Below, piece by piece: positions 6,291-13,879 of a stretch of DNA of 54,022 nucleotides; the stretch's first letter is position 1, and each line of letters begins with the position of its first letter. Position numbers and translations under genes: made by a program. The notes under the pieces were generated by a model. The model saw only the letters and a program-made list of their open reading frames with translations. It had not been told where the DNA came from and did no database searches. The stretch comes from CAYLXN01 sp964586855 (GTDB lineage: Bacteria; Patescibacteriota; Saccharimonadia; Saccharimonadales; Saccharimonadaceae). The stretch is taken from assembly GCA_964586855.1 (NCBI GenBank), contig CAZPHO010000004.1, positions 1 through 54,022 of the forward strand, read 5' to 3'.

Positions 6291-7406
6291 ATGGCCACTA
6301 AAAAATCAAAGCCGAAATCAAAAACCACCAACAAGCAAATCAAACGCCCGTTGGCTAGACCATCAGCTGCTAGATCGGCTAAAATTCGAGGTTGGCGGCG
6401 ATTTTTAGCTAGTGCTAATCGACGGCGCAAGGCTTTTTTGAGGCGTCGGCCGCACCGCACGCTCAAGCTAAGCCGTCGAGCCGACTATCGGCGTGGACTA
6501 GCAATTGAAAATTATTGGCAATTTTCTAAACTGGTCTTTAGCTTAATTAGTCGCTATCGAAAATTTTTTGCTGGACTGCTGTTAGTAACGGTGCTGAGTA
6601 GTTTGATTCTGGTCGGCATGCTGCCCCAAAACACTTATAACAGCCTTAAGGAGGCGCTCAATCAAACCTTGGCCAATGATTCAGAAATCTCCACCGACAA
6701 ATTATTTCGGGCAGCGTTGATGTTTTCGGCCACCGCCAGCACCGGTGGTGTGGCGGCTGGTCAAGATCAGGTAGCAGCCGTTTTTTTGATTCTGATTGCG
6801 CTTTTGATTTGGTTAGCAGTAGTTTGGTTTATGCGTAATTCTCTCGCTGGACATGATGTGTCAATTCGAGATGCGCTCTACAAATGCTTTGCGCCCTTAA
6901 TCCCAATGCTGGGCGTGATTGGTGTGACTTTGATCCAGTTGGTCCCAGTAGCTATCTTTACTATTATTTTTGCGGCCGCCAAGAATACGGATTTTGTCGG
7001 AGCAGGTGTTGAGGGCATGGTTTTATACAGCTTGTTTGGACTGGTAATAGTATTGACATTATATTGGCTAATCGGCTCGTTTTTAGCACTAATTGTCGTC
7101 ACTTTGCCAGATATTTATCCGATGGAGGCAATCAGAATTAGCGGTGATTTGGTGACCGGACGACGGTTGACAATTATTTTGCGCTTGGTCTGGCATTTAT
7201 TGCAAGTGCTATTGCTATGGATTATTACCATCCTACCCTTAATTTTAATTGAAGACCAATTATCGAGTCGCTGGAGTTGGCTAAAAAATCTGCCAGTTGT
7301 TCAGTTCGCAATGATAACTGCCTCAATGGCGTCACTGATTTGGACCGCAGTTTATATTTATATGCTGTATCGAAGGTTAATTGAAGATGAGTCGAAGCCA
7401 GCTTAG
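6291..7406 (+). CDS. Unknown polytopic membrane protein with basic N-terminus
   Basis: 371 residues. The first 90 are extremely rich in Lys and Arg and probably disordered and cytoplasmic. About six or seven hydrophobic helices follow (near 98-117, 158-180, 200-232, 245-278, 300-322 and 332-358). No catalytic motif is visible, and I do not recognise a family with confidence; it resembles generic glycerophosphoryl- or DUF975-like integral membrane proteins only in layout. It starts 2 nt after htpX, and its 3' end overlaps the ligA start by 20 nt, so all are co-expressed. Confidence 0.75.
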   Translation: MATKKSKPKSKTTNKQIKRPLARPSAARSAKIRGWRRFLASANRRRKAFLRRRPHRTLKLSRRADYRRGLAIENYWQFSKLVFSLISRYRKFFAGLLLVTVLSSLILVGMLPQNTYNSLKEALNQTLANDSEISTDKLFRAALMFSATASTGGVAAGQDQVAAVFLILIALLIWLAVVWFMRNSLAGHDVSIRDALYKCFAPLIPMLGVIGVTLIQLVPVAIFTIIFAAAKNTDFVGAGVEGMVLYSLFGLVIVLTLYWLIGSFLALIVVTLPDIYPMEAIRISGDLVTGRRLTIILRLVWHLLQVLLLWIITILPLILIEDQLSSRWSWLKNLPVVQFAMITASMASLIWTAVYIYMLYRRLIEDESKPA

Positions 7407-9420
7407 CTTAGCTCAAGCCAAAAAGCGGGCTGAAGAATTGCGCCAGTTGCTCGAAAAATACAGCTACGAGTATCACGTGCTGGATTTGCCATCAGTTGAC
7501 GATGCGATTTATGACAGTCTGTTTGGCGAACTTAAGCAAATCGAAGCGACCTTTCCGCAATTAGTTACTCCTGATTCTCCAACCCAACGAGTTGGCAATC
7601 TGCTCAAAGGCGGCTTTCAGAAAGCCGCCCACTCCAAACGAATGCTAAGTCTAAACGATGTGTTTGATCGGGCTGACGTTGAGGCTTGGGTGCGGCGAAT
7701 GGACAAGCTGCTACCTAATGTTCAGCATGAATTTTTGGCTGATATCAAAATGGACGGCCTGGCCTGCGCTATTATTTATCAAAATGGAGTCCTGGCTCAA
7801 GCTGTGACCCGCGGCGACAGTTTTGTGGGCGAAGATGTAACCAGCAATGTGCGAACGATTAGAAACTTACCCCTGCGGTTGCGCCCAGTTGATGGTTTTG
7901 AGCAGTTTTTAAGTGGTCGAACTGAGATTCGAGGCGAGATTGTGATATTGAAAGCCGACTTTGATCAGCTTAATCAAACTCAGCGCGATCAGGGGTTACC
8001 TGAATTTGCCAATCCGCGCAATTTAGCCGCTGGGACAGTTCGTCAACTTGATCCAGAGCTGGTTGCTAGTCGGCCGCTGACTTTTATTGCCTATGACTTA
8101 TTGCGTGATGAGGCTGATGATGTTCCGACTAATGATTTTGCCTACGAGGCTTTATCTGCTTTGGGCTTGCGCCGCAATTTAGAGGCAGTGGTGTTCGATA
8201 ATTTAAATGATGTGATGCAGTTTGTTGATACCTGGGATCAAAAACGCCACGATCTGCCATTTAACACCGATGGCTTGGTGATAAAAATTAATGATCGGCG
8301 ACAATTTGAGCGATTAGGCGTCGTTGGTAAGCAGCCTCGTGCAGCCGTGGCTTATAAATATGCGGCTGAGCAGGCGACAACCATCGTCAAAGATATTGTG
8401 ATTTCGATTGGCCGAACAGGGGCAGCGACGCCAGTAGCAGTTTTCGATCCAGTGCAAGTCGCTGGCACAACGGTGCAACACGCTAGTTTGCACAACGCTG
8501 ATGAAATTGCTCGTCTGGATGTGCGACGCGGTGACACGGTAGTGGTTTTCAAGGCTGGCGACATCATTCCTCAAGTTGATCGAGTGCTGGTTGAGTTGCG
8601 ACCCGAGCACAGCCAGCCAATTGACTATCAAGAGGAATTAGCTCGTCAATATCCGGAGCTAGAATTTGAGCGGCCGGCTGGCGAGGTAGTTTATCGAGTC
8701 AAAAACTTTTCTGGGCCGCTGATTTTGAAGCGCAGTTTGATTCATTTTGCATCTAAAGGCGCGCTTGATATCGACACTTTGGGCGAGAAAAACGTGGCGG
8801 CGCTGGTCGATAGCGGTTTGGTGACTGACCTAGCTGATATTTATCGATTAGAAAAAAATGATTTGTTGGAACTGGAGCGATTTGCCGAGATTTCAGCCCA
8901 AAAACTAATTGATGCCATTCAATCCAAAACTAAGCCGCCGCTGGAACGGTTTATTTTTGGTCTGGGGATTCGTCATGTCGGCGCCCAGACGGCTAGTGAT
9001 TTGGCCGACCATTTTGGTTCGCTGGAGCGATTGGCTGAGGCTACGCTTGAGCAGCTATCGCAAGTCGAAGGCGTAGGGGAAATTGTAGCTGAGAGTATTT
9101 TGACTTGGTTTGCAGATGAAGATAATTTGCAGCTTTTGGCTAAATTTAAGGAGCTTGGTGTCGAGCCGACTCTGGTGACCAAGTCCACTCAGTTGGCTGG
9201 TCAGAATTTTGTGATTACTGGCGCGCTGGAGTCGATGAGTCGAGACCAGGCGGCTGACAAAATTCGTGCTCTCGGCGCTAAATTTCAGACCGCCGTCGCC
9301 AAAGATACGACCTATCTCGTAGCAGGCGGCAAAGTTGGCGCCGCTAAACTCAAAAAAGCTCAAGATTGCGGCGTCAAAATTATTAATGAAGCTGAGCTCA
9401 AGCATTTACTTGGCGAATGA
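7387..9420 (+). CDS. ligA: NAD-dependent DNA ligase, zinc-finger cysteines missing
   Basis: 677 residues. The adenylation domain holds the catalytic Lys121 in ADIKMDGLA and the preceding NAD-binding Ia domain (YEYHVLDLPSVDD). OB-fold, helix-hairpin-helix and C-terminal BRCT (about 600-677) domains follow in the normal order. The segment that normally carries the four-Cys zinc finger (about 405-440) contains no Cys at all, and the whole protein has only two Cys. A TTG six bases upstream is in frame, but the ATG at 7387 matches the family's usual start. It seals Okazaki fragments. Stop codon TGA. Confidence 0.95.
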   Translation: MSRSQLSLAQAKKRAEELRQLLEKYSYEYHVLDLPSVDDAIYDSLFGELKQIEATFPQLVTPDSPTQRVGNLLKGGFQKAAHSKRMLSLNDVFDRADVEAWVRRMDKLLPNVQHEFLADIKMDGLACAIIYQNGVLAQAVTRGDSFVGEDVTSNVRTIRNLPLRLRPVDGFEQFLSGRTEIRGEIVILKADFDQLNQTQRDQGLPEFANPRNLAAGTVRQLDPELVASRPLTFIAYDLLRDEADDVPTNDFAYEALSALGLRRNLEAVVFDNLNDVMQFVDTWDQKRHDLPFNTDGLVIKINDRRQFERLGVVGKQPRAAVAYKYAAEQATTIVKDIVISIGRTGAATPVAVFDPVQVAGTTVQHASLHNADEIARLDVRRGDTVVVFKAGDIIPQVDRVLVELRPEHSQPIDYQEELARQYPELEFERPAGEVVYRVKNFSGPLILKRSLIHFASKGALDIDTLGEKNVAALVDSGLVTDLADIYRLEKNDLLELERFAEISAQKLIDAIQSKTKPPLERFIFGLGIRHVGAQTASDLADHFGSLERLAEATLEQLSQVEGVGEIVAESILTWFADEDNLQLLAKFKELGVEPTLVTKSTQLAGQNFVITGALESMSRDQAADKIRALGAKFQTAVAKDTTYLVAGGKVGAAKLKKAQDCGVKIINEAELKHLLGE

Positions 9421-9459
9421 CGATTTTTGTTTTAGCTAAAACAACGAAAATCAGACATC

Positions 9460-9488
9460 TTGACTTGAACTTATAAATATTGTATTCT
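9460..9488 (+). promoter_or_regulatory. Promoter upstream of the gene at 9559
   Basis: TTGACT (9460-9465), a 17-nt spacer and TATTCT (9483-9488). Transcription would start near 9495 and give a leader of about 64 nt. Confidence 0.6.
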
Positions 9489-9502
9489 TTAGTAATCTAC
9501 GA

Positions 9503-9541
9503 AGCACCTTAATTTTTGAGTTATTGAAGGTGCTAATTTTT
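9503..9541 (+). promoter_or_regulatory. Terminator-like hairpin in the leader (possible attenuator)
   Basis: AGCACCTT (9503-9510) pairs with AAGGTGCT (9527-9534) in a perfect 8-bp stem with a 16-nt loop, directly followed by AATTTTT. It lies between the promoter and the Shine-Dalgarno of the gene at 9559. This is the layout of an attenuator, though the A-A start of the tail makes it an imperfect terminator. Confidence 0.5.
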
Positions 9542-9558
9542 CCTGAGGAGGGATTAAA

Positions 9559-10095
9559 GTGAAAGAAAATGTCTACAAGTATCCAGCCGATCTGTGTATT
9601 TTGGCCTGGATATTGGAATGGTATTCAGTTTTGTGGCAGCCGCAGATTTCAGTCTCGATTTCACATAGCACGCGTGGAGAGATGGCTCTGACGGACTTTC
9701 GGCGGATTTTGTTTGAACAGGGAACTGATTGGGTTGGTGATCCAGAGATTAAATATTCAGGACAGCCTGACAATCTAACCATCAACTTTTCAGCCTATGC
9801 TACCAAGAAGGCTCACTTCAATTTTTCGTCTCATGTCGAAGCGCTTGCTTGGTCGATTTATCATGCGAAAGATCTCAGACTTGATTTTTTAAGCACCAGC
9901 AGATCGGCGACTGGACACCCATCGTTCGTCGGACACTTTGTCCAAAAGGCTCTAGAAGAGAGAATGGTTTATATGGACAAGGAGTACAAAATCAAAAGTA
10001 GAAATGGAGAAAATAGCATCGATTTAAAACTGTTTGACCATCCTGTCACAATTAAGTTCGGCGATCGCGGTTTTGCGTTCAAAAGCCAAGAATGA
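9559..10095 (+). CDS. Unknown soluble protein, 178 aa
   Basis: No recognisable family, signal peptide or membrane helix. The start is GTG at 9559, chosen because a strong GAGGAGG lies 9 nt upstream; the product begins MKENVYKYPADLCILAW. The middle has the pattern FNFSSHVEALAWSIYHAKDL and the end alternates strand-like segments. It stands alone between its own promoter with attenuator-like leader and a strong terminator, so it is a separately regulated single gene. Codon use looks slightly less biased than in its neighbours, which may hint at acquisition, but I did not measure it. Confidence 0.72.
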   Translation: MKENVYKYPADLCILAWILEWYSVLWQPQISVSISHSTRGEMALTDFRRILFEQGTDWVGDPEIKYSGQPDNLTINFSAYATKKAHFNFSSHVEALAWSIYHAKDLRLDFLSTSRSATGHPSFVGHFVQKALEERMVYMDKEYKIKSRNGENSIDLKLFDHPVTIKFGDRGFAFKSQE

Positions 10096-10106
10096 CTCAA
10101 CAACTC

Positions 10107-10135
10107 AAAAACCCCACGCTTTTCGTGTGGGGTTT
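10107..10135. terminator. Bidirectional intrinsic terminator
   Basis: AAAACCCCACGC-TTTTC-GTGTGGGGTTTT: a GC-rich stem of about 8 bp extended by A-T pairs, giving a U-tail on both strands. It separates the gene at 9559 from the convergent eno. Confidence 0.9.
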
Positions 10136-10148
10136 TCGCTTGTCGTTT

Positions 10149-11423
10149 TTAAAATGGCTTAGCTAGTTTGAGTTCTGGATCAGCTTCAGCGATTCGCAAG
10201 ATTTCGTTGTATTTGCAGATTCGGTCGGTGCGTGAGAGGGAGCCGGTTTTGATTTGGCCAGTGCCGAGGCCGACTGCCAGGTGAGCGATGGTCGTGTCTT
10301 CGGTTTCTCCTGAGCGGTGGCTCATGACGGTGTTGAAATTGTTGGCTTGGGCTAATTTGACGGCGTCAATTGTCTCAGTTAAAGTGCCGATTTGGTTGGG
10401 TTTAATTAGAATTGCATTGCAGGCCTGTTGGTCGATGGCTTGCTGGAGTAGTTTTGGATTGGTGACTAGTAGGTCGTCGCCAACCAGTTGCAATTTCTCG
10501 CCTAGTTTGGCGGTTAACTTTGTCCAGCCTTGCCAATCGTCCTCGGCCAGGCCGTCTTCGACTGACACTAGCGGCAATTGTTTCAGCCAGTCGCCATACA
10601 TGTTGATCATCTCATCGACGGAAATGGTTCGGTCTTCGGTTGCTAAGTGATAAGCGTCGTCTTGCTTGAATTCGCTGGCAGCGACATCGAGAGCGAAGAC
10701 TACATCTTCGCCAAGCTGATAGCCAGCTCGGTTGATAGCGTCAGAGATTAATTCCAGCGGTTCAAAATTGCCATGTTGGAGCTGGGGCGCATAGCCACCT
10801 TCGTCACCAACGGTTGTGGCGTAGCTTTTTTCTTTCAAAACTTTGGCCAAATGATGAAAAACCTCAGTCCCAATTTGCATTGCGTGAGTGAAGTCGGTTG
10901 CGCCAACTGGGATAATCATATATTCCTGAATGTCGCTTGAGCCAGTCGCATGCGCGCCGCCGTTCATGACGTTCATCATCGGCATCGGCAGGCTAGCGTC
11001 GGTCTCGGCGATTTCTGAAATGTAGCGATAAAAAGGCAAGTTTTTAGCCTCGGCGACAGCCTTGGCGGCGGCTAGGCTGACAGCTAAAATTGCATTGGCG
11101 CCGAGCTTGGATTTGTCGTCTGTTCCGTCGAGGTCGATCATCAGCTGGTCGAGCGTCGCCTGGTCGCTGGCGTCTTGGCCGATCAGTTTTGGGGCGATGA
11201 TTTGGTTGACATTATCGACTGCTTTAAAAACACTCTTGCCCATCCAGCTGTCGCCGCCATCACGCAGCTCCAGAGCTTCGCGGCTACCGGTTGAAGCGCC
11301 GCTCGGCACGGCCGCTCGGCCAAGAGCCCCGGCTTCAAGTTTGACGTCAGCTTCGACAGTTGGATTGCCGCGTGAATCCAAAATTTGTCGAGCCGTGATT
11401 GATTTGATTGTAAATTTGTTCAT
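10149..11423 (-). CDS. eno: Enolase
   Basis: 424 residues, normal for bacterial enolase, which interconverts 2-phosphoglycerate and phosphoenolpyruvate. Clear signatures are ILDSRGNPTVEADV at the N-terminus, GASTGSREALELRD, MPMMNVMNGGAHA, the Mg-ligand regions FALDVAASEF and SVEDGLAEDD, the catalytic Lys region LIKPNQIGTLTET, and SHRSGETED. It appears to be transcribed from its own promoter with almost no leader (the -10 ends 6 nt before the ATG). Together with the histidine phosphatase nearby it is the only glycolysis-type enzyme here besides the phosphohexomutase. Confidence 0.98.
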   Translation of the reverse strand: MNKFTIKSITARQILDSRGNPTVEADVKLEAGALGRAAVPSGASTGSREALELRDGGDSWMGKSVFKAVDNVNQIIAPKLIGQDASDQATLDQLMIDLDGTDDKSKLGANAILAVSLAAAKAVAEAKNLPFYRYISEIAETDASLPMPMMNVMNGGAHATGSSDIQEYMIIPVGATDFTHAMQIGTEVFHHLAKVLKEKSYATTVGDEGGYAPQLQHGNFEPLELISDAINRAGYQLGEDVVFALDVAASEFKQDDAYHLATEDRTISVDEMINMYGDWLKQLPLVSVEDGLAEDDWQGWTKLTAKLGEKLQLVGDDLLVTNPKLLQQAIDQQACNAILIKPNQIGTLTETIDAVKLAQANNFNTVMSHRSGETEDTTIAHLAVGLGTGQIKTGSLSRTDRICKYNEILRIAEADPELKLAKPF

Positions 11424-11429
11424 GAGTTA

Positions 11430-11438
11430 ATTATATCA
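11430..11438 (-). promoter_or_regulatory. Extended -10 promoter of eno, predicted leaderless
   Basis: On the minus strand TGA-TATAAT (hexamer at 11435-11430), then six bases (TTAACT-like spacing region 11429-11424), then ATG at 11423. No Shine-Dalgarno fits in that space. No good -35 is present, in line with an extended -10 promoter. Confidence 0.6.
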
Positions 11439-11444
11439 TTCAAA

Positions 11445-11490
11445 GAAAATAGGCGCTACTTTGACGAAAAAATCGTCATTTGGCGCCTAT
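11445..11490 (-). terminator. Intrinsic terminator of the small membrane protein gene
   Basis: On the minus strand ATAGGCGC (from 11490) pairs with GCGCCTAT (to 11449), with an inner TGACGA/TCGTCA helix around an A/T loop, followed by TTTCTTTG. The stop codon of the gene at 11476-11748 lies inside the hairpin. Confidence 0.7.
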
Positions 11491-11748
11491 AAGGCTAGGT
11501 TTTCCTGCTCTCCTTCTTCTGATAATTATTTTTTGAGTTCCGAGAGCTCCTATTAGTGCTGTCGAGGAGGAAACGTTTCCTAGGATTCTAATGAGAGACA
11601 GGGCGATAATAAAAAATATAGCAAAGTATGCAATGTCGCACATCAGCATGGTCCAGCTCCGGAAGCCGGCTTTTTCCTCTACTATTACTAGAACCAGATC
11701 TCCGAGAACAATAAAAGAAGCAAACAGAATAAGAATGATAAAACTCAT
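11476..11748 (-). CDS. Small membrane protein, 90 aa
   Basis: Two clear hydrophobic segments (about 3-23 and 33-58, the latter IAYFAIFFIIALSLIRIL) and a weaker third (about 60-73), then a very basic tail KIIIRRRRAGK. No family recognised. A strong Shine-Dalgarno (AAAGGAGGAG) precedes the ATG. It has a consensus promoter, a structured leader of about 177 nt and its own terminator, so it is a single-gene unit. Such a long leader for so small a gene suggests regulation at the RNA level. Confidence 0.75.
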   Translation of the reverse strand: MSFIILILFASFIVLGDLVLVIVEEKAGFRSWTMLMCDIAYFAIFFIIALSLIRILGNVSSSTALIGALGTQKIIIRRRRAGKPSLIGAK

Positions 11749-11925
11749 TTTCTCCTCCTTTGCTGACTTTTGGCGTCAGCTGCCACTAGATGGCCGATAA
11801 AGGAGTGCGAATTCAACTCCTCTCAGTCACTAATGCAGCGCTCAGACTGAGAAGCTGAAGTCTAAAAAATGAAATCAATGGGAGAGTATAGTCTTAAGGC
11901 TCAGTTCAGCTTATTATCACTAAAC
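11749..11925 (-). promoter_or_regulatory. Long structured 5' leader with possible SD sequestration
   Basis: Transcription from the promoter at 11932-11960 would give a leader of about 177 nt. Read on the minus strand, TCTCAGTC and GACTGAGA form an 8-bp stem that can be extended outward. Then CTCCTTT occurs, the exact complement of AAAGGAG in the Shine-Dalgarno of the downstream gene. GCTGAC-GCCAAAA-GTCAGC forms a hairpin immediately before that Shine-Dalgarno. Alternate pairing could hide or free the ribosome site, as in a riboswitch or thermosensor. I recognise no known aptamer. Confidence 0.45.
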
Positions 11926-11931
11926 GCTACC

Positions 11932-11960
11932 ATTATATCACACTAATGCTTATTTGTCAA
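11932..11960 (-). promoter_or_regulatory. Consensus sigma-70-type promoter
   Basis: TTGACA (11960-11955), 17-nt spacer, TATAAT (11937-11932), both hexamers perfect. Drives the small membrane protein gene through the long leader. Confidence 0.85.
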
Positions 11961-12017
11961 TAAAAGACAAAGAGCTCATTCTATAATCAAACTGATTATG
12001 CTAAAATAGAATAGTTT

Positions 12018-12878
12018 ATGGGTGCGGATCAGCAATACAAATACCAGACAGTAACTCAATCGCTCGGTCGGATGCCGCGTGACTTTGTGTTTGTGCGTCA
12101 CGGTGAAAGCGAGGCTAATGTCGTCCAGAGGGCCGAGCATCAGGGTGAGATTTACGATATGCACGAAGATATTTCTAGCCGGCCGGACTGGCAGCAGCGA
12201 CTAACTGCCTTGGGTATCAAGCAGTCGAAAGCCGCCGGTAAGTGGATTAGCGGCAATCTTGGTGGTATTAATAGCTTTGATGGCTGTTTCGTATCGCCGT
12301 TTATGCGCACACGCGAGACAGCGGCTTATATTGGTGGCGATCATTGGATTATTGATGATCGAATCATTGAGCGCTTTCGTGGAGTTTACGGTGTAATTCC
12401 GCAGAAGCGGCTAATCGAAAACGGCCAAGAGCTACTCAATATGCGCGATACTTCGCCGTGGTATGCCCGGATTGATGGTGGCGAGAGTTTGCAAGATGTT
12501 TTTAGCCGCTTTCGGGCGTTTCAGCGATCGATGAAGCGTAATTTTCCTGGCAAACGGATTTTGGTGGTGTCGCATGGTGACTTTTTAAAAGTGGCCCAAT
12601 ATTCAATTGAATGGATGGTACCAGAAGTTTGGCAAAATCTCAACAACGACCTGCGTTTGTCGGTTGGTAATGGTTGGATTATTCATTACTCGCGGGCCAA
12701 CCCCAACAACCCAACTGACTTGCGTGAAGTCGTATCGTGGAAACGAGTAGTTAACCCGCTGTCGTCGACCGATTCGCCGCTGGGCGGCAAGTGGCAAGAG
12801 CTGAAGGTCACCCGCACCTACTCCGCTGATGAGCTGCTGAAAATGGCTGAGCAGATCCCGCCACTTTTAGAAGAATAA
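12018..12878 (+). CDS. Histidine phosphatase superfamily protein
   Basis: 286 residues. The phosphate-binding motif FVRHGESEAN gives the catalytic His near residue 30, and the second motif VVSHGD supplies the other conserved His. It belongs to the phosphoglycerate mutase-like branch, but its insertions and longer C-terminus differ from standard dPGM (about 230-250 residues), so I do not name it gpmA. It could be a sugar or nucleotide phosphatase. A TAGAAT box lies 5 nt before the ATG, so the mRNA may be nearly leaderless. It ends one base before the convergent COG0523 gene. Confidence 0.85.
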   Translation: MGADQQYKYQTVTQSLGRMPRDFVFVRHGESEANVVQRAEHQGEIYDMHEDISSRPDWQQRLTALGIKQSKAAGKWISGNLGGINSFDGCFVSPFMRTRETAAYIGGDHWIIDDRIIERFRGVYGVIPQKRLIENGQELLNMRDTSPWYARIDGGESLQDVFSRFRAFQRSMKRNFPGKRILVVSHGDFLKVAQYSIEWMVPEVWQNLNNDLRLSVGNGWIIHYSRANPNNPTDLREVVSWKRVVNPLSSTDSPLGGKWQELKVTRTYSADELLKMAEQIPPLLEE

Positions 12879-13877
12879 TTACAATTGATCAAAGTTTTTT
12901 GGGTCAATTGAATTTTCAGGCGTAATCTGATTAGGGTGTTGATCGATGCAAGCGATTATTTTTTTAAACAGCGCTTGCTGGTCAAAGTTTTGGCCAATAG
13001 CTACAATTTCGGTCATTGGTCTGGTGGTTGGCTTAGTTTCGGCTTGGATAGTGTGGTGTCGGCCAACGACTTGGATTAGTAGTCGTCGATTGCGAGCCTT
13101 TTTGCCGAAATAAAACCAGCCCTTTAGTCGGTAAACATTGGTTGGTAAATTATTTAATAAATCAGTCAACTTCAATGGATCAAACACTCGCTCATCGCTA
13201 AAACTGAACTTAGTGTAGTCTTGATCGGCTTGACTATGATGGTGCCCAAGTTTGAGCTGGACAGCCGATTCAGGTTGGTCGACTAGCAAATTTAAATCAA
13301 TCTGGCCATTGGTGGCTGGCTGGATGATGGCCTTGGGCTGGTGTTGGCGGATGATTGTTTCGATTTCAGCCAGTGCTTCTGGCCCGATTAAATCAGTTTT
13401 GTTAACAATAATCAATCGGCTCGACTGGAGACTGGTTTGCGCTAGTGTCGATTGCTGCTGGTAAAAATCTTTAAAATTGACTCCATCGATCAGATAAATT
13501 AAATCTTGAAAAACAATAAACGGATTTTGGCTGTTAAATAACAGCTCCGCCATCTGGTAAGAATCAGCCACGCCACTAGCTTCGATCAGAATTAAGTCTA
13601 GAGCTGAGGCGCTGGTGGCTAATTTGTTAAGCGAGTCGTCCAGCTCATTTGATAGACTGCAGCACAGGCAGCCGTTCGACAGCGCCACCAGCTCTTCGCT
13701 GTAGCGATCAACTAGGCCAGCATCGATGTTAATATCACCAAAATCATTGACGATTACGCCAATTTTTAAGCCTGATGACTGAGCTAGCAGATGATTAATT
13801 AAACTAGTTTTGCCGGCGCCAAGATGGCCAGTGATTACAAAAACCGGAATCTTGGTGCCAACTGAGCGTTTTTTCAT
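12879..13877 (-). CDS. COG0523 / CobW-family GTPase, metallochaperone-like
   Basis: 332 residues. The Walker A motif GHLGAGKTSLI, the family metal-binding motif GCLCC, the Walker B-type region LILIEASGVAD and the guanine-specificity motif NKTD are all present, followed by a CobW_C-like C-terminal domain with a His-containing stretch (LGHHHSQ). COG0523 proteins hand zinc, cobalt or other metals to target enzymes. It starts 2 nt after the RNase J gene ends, so the two share a transcript; RNase J is itself a zinc enzyme, which makes it a possible client (inference). Confidence 0.9.
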   Translation of the reverse strand: MKKRSVGTKIPVFVITGHLGAGKTSLINHLLAQSSGLKIGVIVNDFGDINIDAGLVDRYSEELVALSNGCLCCSLSNELDDSLNKLATSASALDLILIEASGVADSYQMAELLFNSQNPFIVFQDLIYLIDGVNFKDFYQQQSTLAQTSLQSSRLIIVNKTDLIGPEALAEIETIIRQHQPKAIIQPATNGQIDLNLLVDQPESAVQLKLGHHHSQADQDYTKFSFSDERVFDPLKLTDLLNNLPTNVYRLKGWFYFGKKARNRRLLIQVVGRHHTIQAETKPTTRPMTEIVAIGQNFDQQALFKKIIACIDQHPNQITPENSIDPKNFDQL

Positions 13878-13879
13878 CG

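Noticed and set aside
9427..9448. A/T-rich palindrome TTGTTTTAGCTAAAACAA after ligA as a terminator
   Set aside because: The stem has almost no G-C pairs and no following T-run.
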